DNA from: Sphaerimonospora cavernae | Lineage (GTDB): Bacteria > Actinomycetota > Actinomycetes > Streptosporangiales > Streptosporangiaceae | DNA length: 64,000 nucleotides | Assembly: GCF_042435035.1 (NCBI RefSeq) | Contig: NZ_JBHMQT010000063.1 | Span: 8,025-72,024 of the forward strand | Direction of reading: 5' to 3' | In this document: positions 10,573 to 19,254 of the stretch, piece by piece | Position numbering within the stretch: the stretch's first letter is position 1 | How the letters are laid out: each line of letters begins with the position of its first letter | Notes under the pieces: model-generated | The model's database searches: none | What the model was told of the DNA's origin: nothing | Seen by the model: only the letters and a program-made list of their open reading frames with translations | Translations under genes and position numbers: made by a program

Positions 10573-11622
10573 CTACAGGCGGTGAGCCGGGTTGCGTCGC
10601 AGGAGCAGCATGGCGGCGTCGTCCGGCACGGGACCGCCCACGTGACGGAGCAGATCGGCACGCAACTCGTCCAGCGCGACCTGGGGGTCGGGCGCCCGCA
10701 GCAGGCGCGCACGTTCCTCAAGCGGATAGAAGGTCCCCTGCCTGTCCCGGGCCTCGACGACGCCGTCGGTGTAGAGGAGGATCTGGTCGCCGTCCTCGAA
10801 GGGGATGCCGTACGGCTTGGGCCGTGGCGAGCCGAGTTCGACGAGCCCGAGCGGAGCGGCCTCCTCGGGCGGCTCGGCCAGCCGGATGCCGCCGTCCCGG
10901 CTCAACACGAGCGGGGCGGGATGACCGCAGTTGAGCAGTGAGATCTCGTGGTCGTGCACCTCGGCCAGGATCGCCGTGACGAACTTCTCCCCGCTCAGGT
11001 GGCGGGCGAGGCTGGCCTCCAGCCGCTCGGCGACGCCGAGCAGCTCGGCCTGGTCGTAGGCGGCCTCGCGGAACGCTCCCAGCACCCACGCCGCGGTCTC
11101 CACGGCCTCCAGGCCCTTGCCCTGTACGTCGCCGATCAGCAGCCGCACTCCCTCGGGCGTGATGACCACCTCGTACAGGTCGCCGCCGATCTGCGCCTCC
11201 GCCGCGGCGGAGGTGTAGGACAGCGCGACCCGCACGTCTCCGGCCCCGCGTGGGACGGGCCGCAGGAGCACGCGCTGGGCCGCCTCGGCGACGAGGCGGA
11301 CGTTGGCCAGCTCACGTTCCCGCCCGGTCCGCAGCCGGCTCGCCAGCATGCTGGCCCCGGTGACTCCGACGATCGAGGCCATCGTGAGCGTGTTCTGCGG
11401 TCTGCCCAGCAGATGGTCGTACGCGACCAGGGGAACGTAGAGCGCGAGTGAGAGTCCGCCCACCACCGCGGTACGGCGGACGCCGCCCGAGACCGACGCG
11501 AAGGCCGGCCCCAGGGTGAGCAGCGGCAGGAAGACCAGGGTCGGTCCGACCATCAGGTCGGCCACGACCACGGCGGCCATCGCGATGAACGGCAGCGCAC
11601 GGAGGATTCGCTGCGATTTCAT
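10573..11622 (-). CDS. Membrane-anchored SpoIIE/PP2C-type serine phosphatase
   Basis: About 349 residues. The N-terminal third holds several hydrophobic segments (ALPFIAMAAVVVADLMVG and following, about residues 8-95). The C-terminal domain is a SpoIIE/RsbU-type PPM phosphatase with its metal-binding motifs: GGDLYEVV, IGDVQGKGLEA, NCGHPAPL, LYTDGVVEAR and PDDAAML. Such enzymes dephosphorylate STAS anti-anti-sigma proteins and so switch on alternative sigma factors. Two STAS proteins and an RsbW-like ATPase occur 14-19 kb away; partnership is possible but unproven. ATG 11622 follows GGAG by eight bases; an upstream ATG at 11661 is less supported. Confidence 0.9.
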   Translation of the reverse strand: MKSQRILRALPFIAMAAVVVADLMVGPTLVFLPLLTLGPAFASVSGGVRRTAVVGGLSLALYVPLVAYDHLLGRPQNTLTMASIVGVTGASMLASRLRTGRERELANVRLVAEAAQRVLLRPVPRGAGDVRVALSYTSAAAEAQIGGDLYEVVITPEGVRLLIGDVQGKGLEAVETAAWVLGAFREAAYDQAELLGVAERLEASLARHLSGEKFVTAILAEVHDHEISLLNCGHPAPLVLSRDGGIRLAEPPEEAAPLGLVELGSPRPKPYGIPFEDGDQILLYTDGVVEARDRQGTFYPLEERARLLRAPDPQVALDELRADLLRHVGGPVPDDAAMLLLRRNPAHRL

Positions 11623-11845
11623 GGACACTCCATTGCCGACCTCGGTCAGTTCGTGGAACATTCCATGGCGGTTTGTGCTACTCCTTCCCCAGCCGGCACA
11701 TCAGGTGCCGCCCCCTCTGCCATCCGCGATTATGCGCTTCCCAGCGAAGCACATGGCGGTTTATCAGGAAACTCTCAGGGAGACCGGAGATGGGACTCCA
11801 GGTGAGTCGTCGTACGGCTATCGCACTAAATATCCGGGTAAACAA

Positions 11846-12868
11846 TTATTTTGACGTGTCCGAATCGCCATTATCCGCAGGGATTCGACGGTCACCGCGG
11901 ACGTTCTCGGCCCAGTGGGCGGGGCGTTCGAGCGCCACGGGCAGACGGGTGGCGGCGTCGCCGTTGGCGGCGTTCACCTGCGACTGGGTGAGGAAGATGC
12001 TGCCGGTGAGGTCGGCACCGCGAAGATCGGCCCCTCTCAGGTCGGCTCCGATGAGGTCGGCCACCCGCAGGTCGGCGCCCTTCAGGTCGGCCCCGATGAG
12101 ATAGGCCCCTCTCAGGTTGGCGGCGGTCAGATCCGCGCCCCTGAGATCTGCTCCGATGAGATCGGCGCCCCTGAGCTCCTTCTTCCGTGCCCGCCCTGCC
12201 CCGGCCTTCTTGCCTCCGGCCTTCTTGCCTCCGGCGTTCTTGCCTCCGGCGTTGTTGCGCCCGCGCGCCGCCTCGGCCTTCAGCCCGGGTACGGCAGCGG
12301 CCCGGGTGAGCTCGCTCGCGCGCAGCAGCAGCACGTTGACCTCGCTCCGATGCGCCGCCACGTCCAGCTTCATCAGCGTGTCGGGGTTGTCGAGCGTGCG
12401 GCGTTCCGTCTGTTCCAGTGCCCGCCGCAGATCGCCGTGGATCGGGCGGGCCGCCGGAAGGGTCAGCGCCTCGTTCAGGTACCAGAGCAGCTCGTGGAGC
12501 TGCCGCATGACCGGGAAAACCTCGAACATCCGCTTCGCGGACGCCGGGTCCTCCCGCCAGTCCCGGCCACCGAAGGTGACCCGCGAGACCTTCTGCCCGG
12601 CGCCGAAGCAGTCGAAGGTGACACAGCCCGGAAAGCCGCGCCGCCTGAGATCCCGATGGATGCCACAGCGGAAGTCCGCCCGCAGGTTGGGACAGGGCTG
12701 CCCGCCGGGCTTGTCGATCGCGAAGTCCGCCGAGGCGGAGAAGGGCAGCGCGACGCAGCACAGCCCGAAGCAGTTCGCGCAGTCAGCGCGCAGTTCGGGC
12801 TGCCCGTGCTGCCCGTGCTGCCCGTGCTGCTCAGACTGCCCGTACTGCTCGGGCTTCTCGGGCGACAT
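11846..12868 (-). CDS. Pentapeptide-repeat protein with Cys-rich N-terminal domain
   Basis: A 340-residue protein. Residues 1-25 are a Gln/His/Gly-rich tract from a 9-nt repeat (GQHGQHGQ). A Cys-rich domain follows (CANCFGLCC, CPN, CGIH, GFPGC), which may bind a metal. After an Ala/Gly/Lys linker made of repeated AGGKK units (about 203-222), the region at about 228-290 is a run of A(D/N)LxG pentapeptides (ADLIGADLRGADLTAANL) that forms a right-handed beta-helix. This domain order recurs in actinobacterial proteins of unknown function. Some pentapeptide proteins mimic DNA and protect gyrase, but nothing here shows that role. Confidence 0.88.
   Translation of the reverse strand: MSPEKPEQYGQSEQHGQHGQHGQPELRADCANCFGLCCVALPFSASADFAIDKPGGQPCPNLRADFRCGIHRDLRRRGFPGCVTFDCFGAGQKVSRVTFGGRDWREDPASAKRMFEVFPVMRQLHELLWYLNEALTLPAARPIHGDLRRALEQTERRTLDNPDTLMKLDVAAHRSEVNVLLLRASELTRAAAVPGLKAEAARGRNNAGGKNAGGKKAGGKKAGAGRARKKELRGADLIGADLRGADLTAANLRGAYLIGADLKGADLRVADLIGADLRGADLRGADLTGSIFLTQSQVNAANGDAATRLPVALERPAHWAENVRGDRRIPADNGDSDTSK
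12195..12258. repeat. 15-nt in-frame tandem repeat in pentapeptide-protein linker
   Basis: About four copies of a cttcttgcctccggc-like unit code for the GGKKA linker on the minus strand. The period is a multiple of three, so copy changes keep the frame. Confidence 0.7.
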
Positions 12869-12974
12869 TGCGGGAGTCTCCTCGTGCGTCGTAGGCGCCG
12901 TCCTCGTGGTCCGGCGCTCCCCCGAGGCTACGGCGTCACGACCGGTGGCCTCACCCGTGTTTCCCGCGGGCGGC

Positions 12975-15287
12975 TCACTCCGTGCGCATGCCCTCGGGGC
13001 GCATGAGCCGCAGCTGGACCGGCAGGCTCGCCAGCGTCACCAGTGCGACCACACCCGCCCCGGCGGAGACCGTCACCAGCAGGTTCGCCGGGCTGACGTG
13101 GAGCGGAAGGCCCAGCATCGCGAGCAGCGCCAGCCCCAGACCGGTGCCGATCAGGACCGCGGGCACGAGTCCGAGCGCGACCGGCACCGCCATCTGCCAC
13201 AGCGTCGCCCGCGTCAGCATGCCGCGCCGGGCCCCGAAGGCGGTCAGCGCGGCCAGCAGGGCACGCCGCTCCCTGAGCTGGTCCAGCGTGGTCGCGAGCA
13301 TGCTCGCTCCGATCAGCAGCAGGATCGCCACCGTGCCCACGAGGATCCCCCGGCGAATCCCCGCAAACTTGTTGTCGATCTGAACCTCCTGGATGCCGAA
13401 CACATACGTCAGCGGGCTGATCGCGGCGGCCGTGTTCCGTACCAGCTCCACGGCGTCCGGGTCGGACCGGTCGAGACCGAGGTAGAGCGACAGCCGCAGC
13501 GGCTTCGCCGCCAGGTCGGCGGCCGCGCCGGGCATGGCCAGGATCGCCCCGCGCCACACGCCTCCGTCCGGCGCGCGCCGGCCCTTCACCCACCTGGCAC
13601 CGGCCGGGATGGTCCAGTTCGTCCCGTCGACCACGACCCGCTGTCCAGGGTGCGGCGGCTCGGCACCGCCACTCGCCTCCGGATCGTCCTCAGTGATGAA
13701 GACGTCACCGGAGCGGCACCGCGTGATCTCTGCGAACTCGCGCAGATCGGCACAGGTGCCCATCATGAACTGCACTCCCTCGTCGGCGCCCGGAACCCAC
13801 GCGCCGGCGCTGACGTTGCCCACGACGGAGCGCACGCCCCGGGTCCGGGCGAATCGCGCTCTGATCTCCTCGCCTTCGGCGAGCGTGGCTCCCTCACTGA
13901 GCACGACGTTCACCTGCGCCCGGTGGAGATCCGCACCGGTGTCCTGGACCGAGACGGACTCCACGCCGGCGACCAGGGTCTGCAGCGCGATGGCCCCGGC
14001 GACGGCCACCGCGACCCCGCTCACGAGTCGGGCGGAGGAGGCGCTGTCCAGCTGGATCCGGCGGACGGCGAGCTGCCACGACACGCCTCCACCGCCGCCG
14101 ATCCGCCGTACGACCGCCTCCACCAGCCACGGCAGCAGGGTCACCACGCCCACGAGCAGGAGGACCGCGCCGCCTCCCACCTGTACGCGGGCGAGCTGCC
14201 CATCGGTGTCCGCCCTACCGCCGAACAGCGGAGCGAGGAGGGCCAGCCCGGCGAACGGGAGCAGGAGCCGCCACCACAGCCGCCGGCGGCCCTGCCCGGT
14301 GCGGCGGAACACGCCGAGAGGTTCGACGGCGACCTTGCGCAGCACGCCCAGGCTGACCACGACGGCCAGCGCCGGTACGGCGACGGCGATCGACACCGTC
14401 AGCGGAAGGCTCGGTCGGGCGTCCGCGGGGAACACGCTGATGTCCCACAGGGTGAACCGGCCGATCAGCTGCCGTCCGGCCAGGAAGAGCACGGCGCCGA
14501 CGGCCAGCCCCAGCAGCCCGCCCGCCAGCGCCTCCCCGGCGGCGTACCGCCGCGTCATCCGCCGGTCGGCGCCCATCAGCCGCAGCGCGGCGAGCCGGCG
14601 GTCACGCGACTCGCCGCCGAACCGTACGGCCGCGGCGATGAAGATCACTACCGGTGCCAGCAGCACCACGAAGGCGACGACGACCAGCAGCATGAGCCGC
14701 GGGCTCAGTCCTTCGCTCGGATTCGTGTTTCCGAAGGCGTTCAGCCGCTGCACACCGGACCTGCCCTCCAGCCGGTCGCCGCCCGCGTAGAACGCGAACT
14801 CACCCGGCCCGGACAGGCCCTCGTCGCCGATCTGGCCGACGATCCGGTAATCCAGCCTGACCCGCAGCAGCTCGCTTTCCGGTGCGGACAGCAGCTCGGC
14901 CAGCGCCGGCGACACGAGCATCTCGCCCGGTTTCGGCAGCGTGGTCAGGCCCGGCGGCACCGGAGCGGCGGGGCCTTCCGGCTGGAGGAGCCGGCCTCGG
15001 ATCCTGATGCCGTGGAACTCGGTGTCGGCCCTGCCGAGCAGCAGAGTGTCGCCGCCACGCTGCTCCAGATCCTGGATGTAGTCGACGCGGGCTCTCTCAC
15101 GGGCGTCCCGCGCCGACAGGAGGTTAGGCATGGAGGCCGCCAGCAGCAGAGAAGCGACGCCGAGGCCGACGGCGGTCGCCGTCAGGGCCACCCGCGTCCA
15201 CCCGGTGGCCCCGCCCCGGAACGCCAGTCGTACGCCGAACGCGAGCTGCCGCACCCAGCCCGCGCCACTCGCCGGACCCCCGGTCAC
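12975..15287 (-). CDS. ABC transporter permease, FtsX/MacB type
   Basis: A 770-residue permease. The first hydrophobic segment is near residue 30 (LTATAVGLGVASLLLAAS), followed by a large extracytoplasmic part. Membrane bundles occur near 225-320 (LMLLVVVAFVVLLAPVVIF, LLGLAVGAVLFLAG, VAVPALAVVVSLG) and again at about 350-390, 430-450 and 650-760. This is the FtsX-like layout used for lipid, peptide or lipoprotein export. Its start overlaps the stop of the ABC ATPase by the ATGA tetranucleotide, so it forms one transporter with it. The substrate is not predictable; PadR control suggests a drug or stress inducer. Confidence 0.92.
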   Translation of the reverse strand: MTGGPASGAGWVRQLAFGVRLAFRGGATGWTRVALTATAVGLGVASLLLAASMPNLLSARDARERARVDYIQDLEQRGGDTLLLGRADTEFHGIRIRGRLLQPEGPAAPVPPGLTTLPKPGEMLVSPALAELLSAPESELLRVRLDYRIVGQIGDEGLSGPGEFAFYAGGDRLEGRSGVQRLNAFGNTNPSEGLSPRLMLLVVVAFVVLLAPVVIFIAAAVRFGGESRDRRLAALRLMGADRRMTRRYAAGEALAGGLLGLAVGAVLFLAGRQLIGRFTLWDISVFPADARPSLPLTVSIAVAVPALAVVVSLGVLRKVAVEPLGVFRRTGQGRRRLWWRLLLPFAGLALLAPLFGGRADTDGQLARVQVGGGAVLLLVGVVTLLPWLVEAVVRRIGGGGGVSWQLAVRRIQLDSASSARLVSGVAVAVAGAIALQTLVAGVESVSVQDTGADLHRAQVNVVLSEGATLAEGEEIRARFARTRGVRSVVGNVSAGAWVPGADEGVQFMMGTCADLREFAEITRCRSGDVFITEDDPEASGGAEPPHPGQRVVVDGTNWTIPAGARWVKGRRAPDGGVWRGAILAMPGAAADLAAKPLRLSLYLGLDRSDPDAVELVRNTAAAISPLTYVFGIQEVQIDNKFAGIRRGILVGTVAILLLIGASMLATTLDQLRERRALLAALTAFGARRGMLTRATLWQMAVPVALGLVPAVLIGTGLGLALLAMLGLPLHVSPANLLVTVSAGAGVVALVTLASLPVQLRLMRPEGMRTE

Positions 15288-15973
15288 TGGACCATCCCCG
15301 CGCTCGTACGGATCCTGCCGTCCCGCATGACGACCTCCCGGTGGGAGTAGGCGGCGACGGCCGGCTCATGGGTCACCAGCACGACCGCCGTTCCCGACTG
15401 CTCGACGCATTCGGTGAGCAGCCGCATCACCAGTTCGCCGTTGAGCGAGTCGAGCGCGCCGGTCGGCTCGTCGGCGAACACCACGGCCGGATCGGTGACC
15501 AGCGCCCTGGCGACCGCGACCCGCTGGCCCTGCCCGCCGGACACCTGACCGGGCCGCTTGCCCGCGACATCGGCGACGTCGAGCCGGTCCAGCCAGTGCG
15601 CGGCCCGCCGCTCGGCCTCCCTGCGGCGCACACCCTCCATCCGCAGCGGCAGCGCCACGTTCTCCAGGCAGGTGAGCTCCGGCACGAGCTGCCCGAACTG
15701 GAAGACGAAGCCGAACTCGCTCCGCCGCAGGGCGCTGCGTTCGGCGTCGGGCGCGTTGATCAGGTTCCGATCGCGATACCGCAGTTCCCCGGCGTCCGGA
15801 CGCACGATCCCGGCCAGGCAGTGCATCAGCGTCGACTTGCCCGATCCCGACGGTCCCATGACGGCCACGATCTCCCCCGCCCGCACATCCATGCTCACCC
15901 CGTCGAGTGCCGGGGTCGGACCGTACGTCTTGTGGAGGTCGCGGGCCGACAGCAGCGGAGCCTCGCCCGTCAT
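15284..15973 (-). CDS. ABC transporter ATP-binding protein, LolD/MacB type
   Basis: About 229 residues from an ATG at 15973 that overlaps the PadR stop by four bases; the frame is open much further upstream but only as a shadow of the PadR gene. Walker A is GPSGSGKST, the signature is SGGQGQRVAVARAL, and Walker B is VVFADEPTGALDS, with a downstream switch His (LVTHEPAVA). The ADEPTGALDS wording is typical of the MacB/LolD class that pairs with FtsX-like permeases. It energises the permease encoded next. Confidence 0.95.
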   Translation of the reverse strand: MTGEAPLLSARDLHKTYGPTPALDGVSMDVRAGEIVAVMGPSGSGKSTLMHCLAGIVRPDAGELRYRDRNLINAPDAERSALRRSEFGFVFQFGQLVPELTCLENVALPLRMEGVRRREAERRAAHWLDRLDVADVAGKRPGQVSGGQGQRVAVARALVTDPAVVFADEPTGALDSLNGELVMRLLTECVEQSGTAVVLVTHEPAVAAYSHREVVMRDGRIRTSAGMVQ

Positions 15974-16494
15974 GAACGGACCTCCTCGGCGAGCCGGTCC
16001 AGCCTGGCGCTGGTCAGCTCCAGCCAGCGCAGGTCGGCCTCGAGGTGGAAGATGGCGTGGTCGCAGATCAGCGCGTCGGCCAGGTCTCCGCGCGTCTTGC
16101 GCCGGGTCAGCTCCCGCATCAGGTCGAGGTGGGCCGCCCGCTGGACGTCGAGGATCGCGGCGGCGTCCCGGCCGGTCAGCAGCGCGAGCACCACCTTGGT
16201 GTAGAGGGTGCTGTTCAGGTAGACCTCGGGGCGTTCCGGCTGGGACAGCCATTCCTCCACGTCGCTGACGCCGGAGGCCGTGATCGCGTACCGCTTGCGC
16301 TCGGGCCCGGCCCCGTGCTCGACCGCGTCGACCTCGACCAGCCCGTTCTTCAGCAGCCGCGCCAGCGTGGCGTAGACCTGGCCGTAGTGGAGCGGGCGAT
16401 CCTGGCCGAACTGGGCGTCGAACTCCTGCTTGAGGTCGTACCCGTGCCGGGGGCCCCGCTCCAGCAGCCCCAGCAGCGTGTGGGAAAGTGACAT
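15970..16494 (-). CDS. PadR-family transcriptional repressor
   Basis: About 174 residues. The N-terminal winged helix (SLSHTLLGLLERGPRHGYDLKQEF, then GQVYATLARLLKNGLVEVD) is the PadR DNA-binding domain. The C-terminal half is helical and mediates dimerisation (Vir-like). ATG 16494 is the natural family start; an ATG five codons upstream sits inside the operator and is less likely. It is the first gene of a three-gene operon with an ABC exporter, all overlapping by ATGA. A concentric inverted repeat lies directly upstream and is the likely autoregulatory operator. Confidence 0.93.
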   Translation of the reverse strand: MSLSHTLLGLLERGPRHGYDLKQEFDAQFGQDRPLHYGQVYATLARLLKNGLVEVDAVEHGAGPERKRYAITASGVSDVEEWLSQPERPEVYLNSTLYTKVVLALLTGRDAAAILDVQRAAHLDLMRELTRRKTRGDLADALICDHAIFHLEADLRWLELTSARLDRLAEEVRS

Positions 16495-16501
16495 GGCGTC
16501 A

Positions 16502-16546
16502 CTGTACACCTCAGCTATACATGGAGAGTATAGATGGAGTGTACAG
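16502..16546 (-). promoter_or_regulatory. Concentric inverted repeat, probable PadR operator
   Basis: Two nested perfect inverted repeats share one centre at 16524. The outer arms are CTGTACAC (16502-16509) and GTGTACAG (16539-16546); the inner arms are CTATAC (16515-16520) and GTATAG (16528-16533). The site sits 8-52 bp upstream of the PadR start, where it would cover the promoter. Confidence 0.75.
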
Positions 16547-16627
16547 CAGATGAAGTGCGGCGACAGGACGGATCAGCGGTCGGGGCTCGGGGACCTCCCA
16601 CGCGGCGGGCCCGCCACCGGATTCCCT

Positions 16628-16819
16628 CTACCCGGATTCTGGTTCTCCGGGATCGCTCGCGCCGGGCCGCCTGGGCTCGCGACCCGCGTGCTTGAGCGCG
16701 AGGCGCAGGCCGTACTCGATCTGGGCGTTGATGCTGCGCAGATCGTCGGCCGCCCACCTGGCCACCGCCTCGTAGACGGCCGGATCAAGCCGGAGCAGGA
16801 GCTTCTTCCGTTCAACCAT
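16628..16819 (-). CDS. Small ribbon-helix-helix (Arc-like) protein
   Basis: A 63-residue protein. Residues 1-45 (MVERKKLLLRLDPAVYEAVA, then RSINAQIEYGLRLAL) match the ribbon-helix-helix fold: a short basic strand followed by two helices with the SINAQIE turn seen in Arc/MetJ-like DNA-binding proteins. The tail is Pro/Gly-rich. Its ATG lies two bases after the SPFH stop, so the pair was an operon before the insertion; now its original promoter is 5.4 kb away. It may bind the TATC/GATA boxes in front of the SPFH gene. A toxin-antitoxin role is unlikely because no toxin is adjacent. Confidence 0.85.
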   Translation of the reverse strand: MVERKKLLLRLDPAVYEAVARWAADDLRSINAQIEYGLRLALKHAGREPRRPGASDPGEPESG

Positions 16820-16821
16820 GG

Positions 16822-17380
16822 TCAGGCGTAGAGGCTGCCGGCATTGACCACCGGCTGGGTCGCTCGGTCGCCGCAGAGGACGACCAGGAGGTTGGACACC
16901 ATCTGGGCCTTGCGCTCCTCATCGAGTTCGACCACTCCCTGTTCGGACAGGCGGTCCAGGGCGAGCCCCACCATACCGACCGCGCCCTCGACGATGCGGG
17001 TACGCGCGGCGACGACCTGGGCCGCCTGCTGACGGACCAGCATGGCCTGGGCGATCTCGGGGGCGTAGGCCAGGTGGGTGATCCGCGCCTCCATGACCTC
17101 GACGCCGGCCAGGTCGGTGCGCTCGCGCAACTCCGCGGTGAGCTCCCCGGCCACCTCGGCGCCGTCGCGCAGGCTGGTGCGGCCCTCCTCGTGCGCGTCG
17201 TACGGACGACTCGTGGCCAGGTGTCGTACGGCCGCCTCGGACTGAATGGCCACGTACTCCTCGTAGTCGTCCACGGAGAACGCGGCCCGCGCGGTGTCGA
17301 CGACCTTGTAGACCACGACCGCGGCGATCTCCACCGGGTTGCCGTCGGCGTCGTTGACCTTGAGCTTGGCCGTTTCGAAG
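16822..17380 (-). pseudogene. SPFH/band-7 protein, 3' fragment (interrupted at attL)
   Basis: This fragment encodes the C-terminal two thirds of an SPFH (stomatin/prohibitin) protein, from FETAKLKVNDADGNPVEIAA to VVLCGDRATQPVVNAGSLYA. The 5' third lies at 22776-23122 and joins exactly here across the 9-bp core at 17372-17380. A chimeric frame continues upstream to an ATG at 17493 inside the element, adding about 38 foreign residues, so a fusion product lacking the membrane anchor could still be made. SPFH proteins organise membrane microdomains; loss of the N-terminal anchor should abolish that. It is followed two bases later by the RHH gene. Confidence 0.93.
17372..17380. other. attL core
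   Basis: This core copy, gtttcgaag, lies between host SPFH sequence on the left and element sequence on the right. It contains the TTCGAA hexamer and codes for the SPFH residues F-E-T on the minus strand. Confidence 0.9.
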
Positions 17381-17455
17381 CAAGCGGATACACACAAGCA
17401 GGTAACGTCATGTTGTCCCAGTTCACTGGGGCACCAAGTCACCACGGAGACCCCC

Positions 17456-19003
17456 TTGTCAGTCACACAAGTCGTAAGAATCCTGGGCATCATCCGCCAG
17501 TCTAGGACTCACGCCGACGCGGTCAGCGTCGAGATGCAGAAGGCTCTCATCGAGCGCCGGGTGGAGGACCTGAACCGGCGCGACCCTTCCAAGCAGTACG
17601 TGCTCGTCGGCTGGGCGATCGACGCCGGGGTGTCGGCGGACAAGACCACACCGTGGGAGCGTCCCGAGCTTGGGCCGTGGCTGAATGAGCGATTCGACGA
17701 GTTCGACATTGCGATCTCGTGGAAGCTGGACCGGGTCTGCCGTTCCATTCTTGACTTCGCCCGCTTCATCCAATGGCTGGACGATCACAAGAAGTCCTAC
17801 CTTTGCGTGGATGACCCGATAGACCTCTCCACGCCCATTGGGCGGGCCGTCGCTCAGATCATGGCGATTCTCGCCGAGCTTGAGCTAAACAACATCAAGA
17901 CAAGGAACAAGGAGGCTCGTAAGAGCCTGCACGCAAATGGCCGGTGGGCCGGTGGTCGTATCCCCTACGGCTTCATGCCGGTGAAGCTTGACGACGGTTG
18001 GACGTTGAAGGCCAACCCGGAGGAGGCGGAAATCGTCCACTGGATGGTAGAGCAGGCAATCTCCGGTGCCTCGGGCGGCGTGATAGCCCACCAGCTCAAC
18101 AAGCGGGGCATCAAGACGGCATTGGCACGCCAGGTCGAGGCGTCCGGCCGTAAGCCGAAGAAGGAGATCGAGTGGAACTCGGTGACCGTCAATATCATCC
18201 TCCGCTCCCGCACGCTCATCGGTCAGCTTGAGATTGACATCCTGGAGGACGGGAAGAAGGTCGGCACTCGCATTGTGACCGGCGCTGACCGTAGGCCGGT
18301 CGAGTACTGCGAGCCTCTGATCTCTTTGGACAAGTGGGCTCAGTTGCAGAAGGTCATGAACACCAAGGGGAAGAAGTCCGAGCGGCAGATCGAAGGAAGT
18401 CGCAATTCGTCGCTGCTGCGGAAGGTCGGCAAGTGCGGTGTTTGCGGCCTCGGGCTTCACTACTCCGGAGCGGAGCGCTTCCGTAGGTACCGCTGCGGCT
18501 CCCGCGTGGCTAACTCGAATGGCAGCCTCCAGCCGGTCTGCCTCAACCCCTCAATTCAGGCCCCCCTGCTTGAGGAGATCCTCGTGGACTCGATCATGGA
18601 CCGCTTCGGCAACCTGCCGAGGATACAGAAGGTCCACATGGCTGGGGAGGATCACACGGCCGAGCTGGCGCAACTTGAGGAGAACATCGCGACGATCCGG
18701 CGTGAGAAGTACGCCGGTTTCTTCGATGGCAGCGAAGACGAGTACTTCAACCTGATGAAGAAGTGGACCGATCGACGGGCCGAACTGCTCAAGCAGCCGG
18801 TGAAGCCTGCCGGATACCGCTACGTCGACACCGGCCAGAGCGTGGCCGAATACTGGCAGGACCTCGACCGCGAGGCGAGGAACCGCTTCCTGCAAGAGAT
18901 GCGGGTGACGATCGCTTACGACCGCACCAGCGGTGCAACGTCCTACCAGATCGACTATGGCGACCTTGAGGCTATCGAGCGCATCGCGCGGGGCATCGCC
19001 TAG
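17456..19003 (+). CDS. int: Large serine recombinase (integrase)
   Basis: About 515 residues. The resolvase-type catalytic domain spans roughly 5-150, with nucleophile Ser16 in GIIRQSR and conserved SWKLDRVCRS. A recombinase domain follows (GRWAGGRIPYGFMP, GVIAHQLNKRG). A zinc ribbon has Cys at 327, 330, 347 and 362, and after it comes a coiled-coil motif region (AELAQLEENIATIRREKY). It integrates and, with a directionality factor, excises the element. The frame is open to 17339 across attL, but TTG 17456, preceded by GGAG, starts right before the catalytic domain and is the likely start. A perfect terminator hairpin follows at 19014. Confidence 0.95.
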   Translation: MSVTQVVRILGIIRQSRTHADAVSVEMQKALIERRVEDLNRRDPSKQYVLVGWAIDAGVSADKTTPWERPELGPWLNERFDEFDIAISWKLDRVCRSILDFARFIQWLDDHKKSYLCVDDPIDLSTPIGRAVAQIMAILAELELNNIKTRNKEARKSLHANGRWAGGRIPYGFMPVKLDDGWTLKANPEEAEIVHWMVEQAISGASGGVIAHQLNKRGIKTALARQVEASGRKPKKEIEWNSVTVNIILRSRTLIGQLEIDILEDGKKVGTRIVTGADRRPVEYCEPLISLDKWAQLQKVMNTKGKKSERQIEGSRNSSLLRKVGKCGVCGLGLHYSGAERFRRYRCGSRVANSNGSLQPVCLNPSIQAPLLEEILVDSIMDRFGNLPRIQKVHMAGEDHTAELAQLEENIATIRREKYAGFFDGSEDEYFNLMKKWTDRRAELLKQPVKPAGYRYVDTGQSVAEYWQDLDREARNRFLQEMRVTIAYDRTSGATSYQIDYGDLEAIERIARGIA

Positions 19004-19013
19004 CGATCAACAG

Positions 19014-19037
19014 ACCCCCGGCCGTCGCGCCGGGGGT
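19014..19037 (+). terminator. Terminator after integrase
   Basis: A 9-bp perfect stem (acccccggc / gccgggggt) with a six-base loop is followed by TTTC, 10 nt after the integrase stop. Confidence 0.8.
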
Positions 19038-19113
19038 TTCGCCGGGGGTTTCTTAGTTTCTGAGTTCCGTACTAGGCGGCGTGTACACGGCCTGTGTTTC
19101 AAGTTCACGATCA

Positions 19114-19155
19114 AGATAGCTGTGTGCTGGCTATTCCTTGATCAAGTGATATAGT
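19114..19155 (+). promoter_or_regulatory. Promoter/operator-like boxes inside the element
   Basis: The stretch holds agatagct (19114-19121), gctat (19130-19134), the palindrome TTGATCAA (19138-19145), and tgatat overlapping a good -10 hexamer TATAGT (19150-19155). No clear -35 is seen. The box order matches the SPFH promoter read on the minus strand (23181 to 23150). Confidence 0.5.
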
Positions 19156-19206
19156 GGAATTTACGTTCGGCGCTGGGTTGAGCGGCGAGGTAGGAGGGCA
19201 ACGGAG

Positions 19207-19254
19207 ATGCGGTTAATACCGATCGCGAGGGCGAGCCGGGCAGGTGACACCTGA
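19207..19254 (+). CDS. Possible 15-residue leader peptide
   Basis: An ATG with an excellent AGGAGGG eight bases upstream opens a 15-codon frame (MRLIPIARASRAGDT) that ends in TGA at 19252-19254. The GTG of the next frame (19244) overlaps it. A terminator hairpin with a five-T run follows at 19279-19309. The arrangement of promoter, strong ribosome site, short peptide and terminator looks like translational attenuation, but no function is demonstrated. Confidence 0.4.
   Translation: MRLIPIARASRAGDT

Noticed and set aside
12117..15350. 1077-residue plus-strand reading frame
   Set aside because: It is an antisense shadow of the FtsX permease and ABC ATPase genes, with Arg/Gln/His-rich nonsense composition.
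17339..17455. Upstream extension of the integrase to 17339
   Set aside because: The first codons lie in host SPFH sequence left of the attL core and could not be original coding sequence.
16628..17493. SPFH-RHH pair as a toxin-antitoxin module
   Set aside because: The SPFH protein is a membrane scaffold family and the gene is merely interrupted; the RHH protein has no toxin partner.
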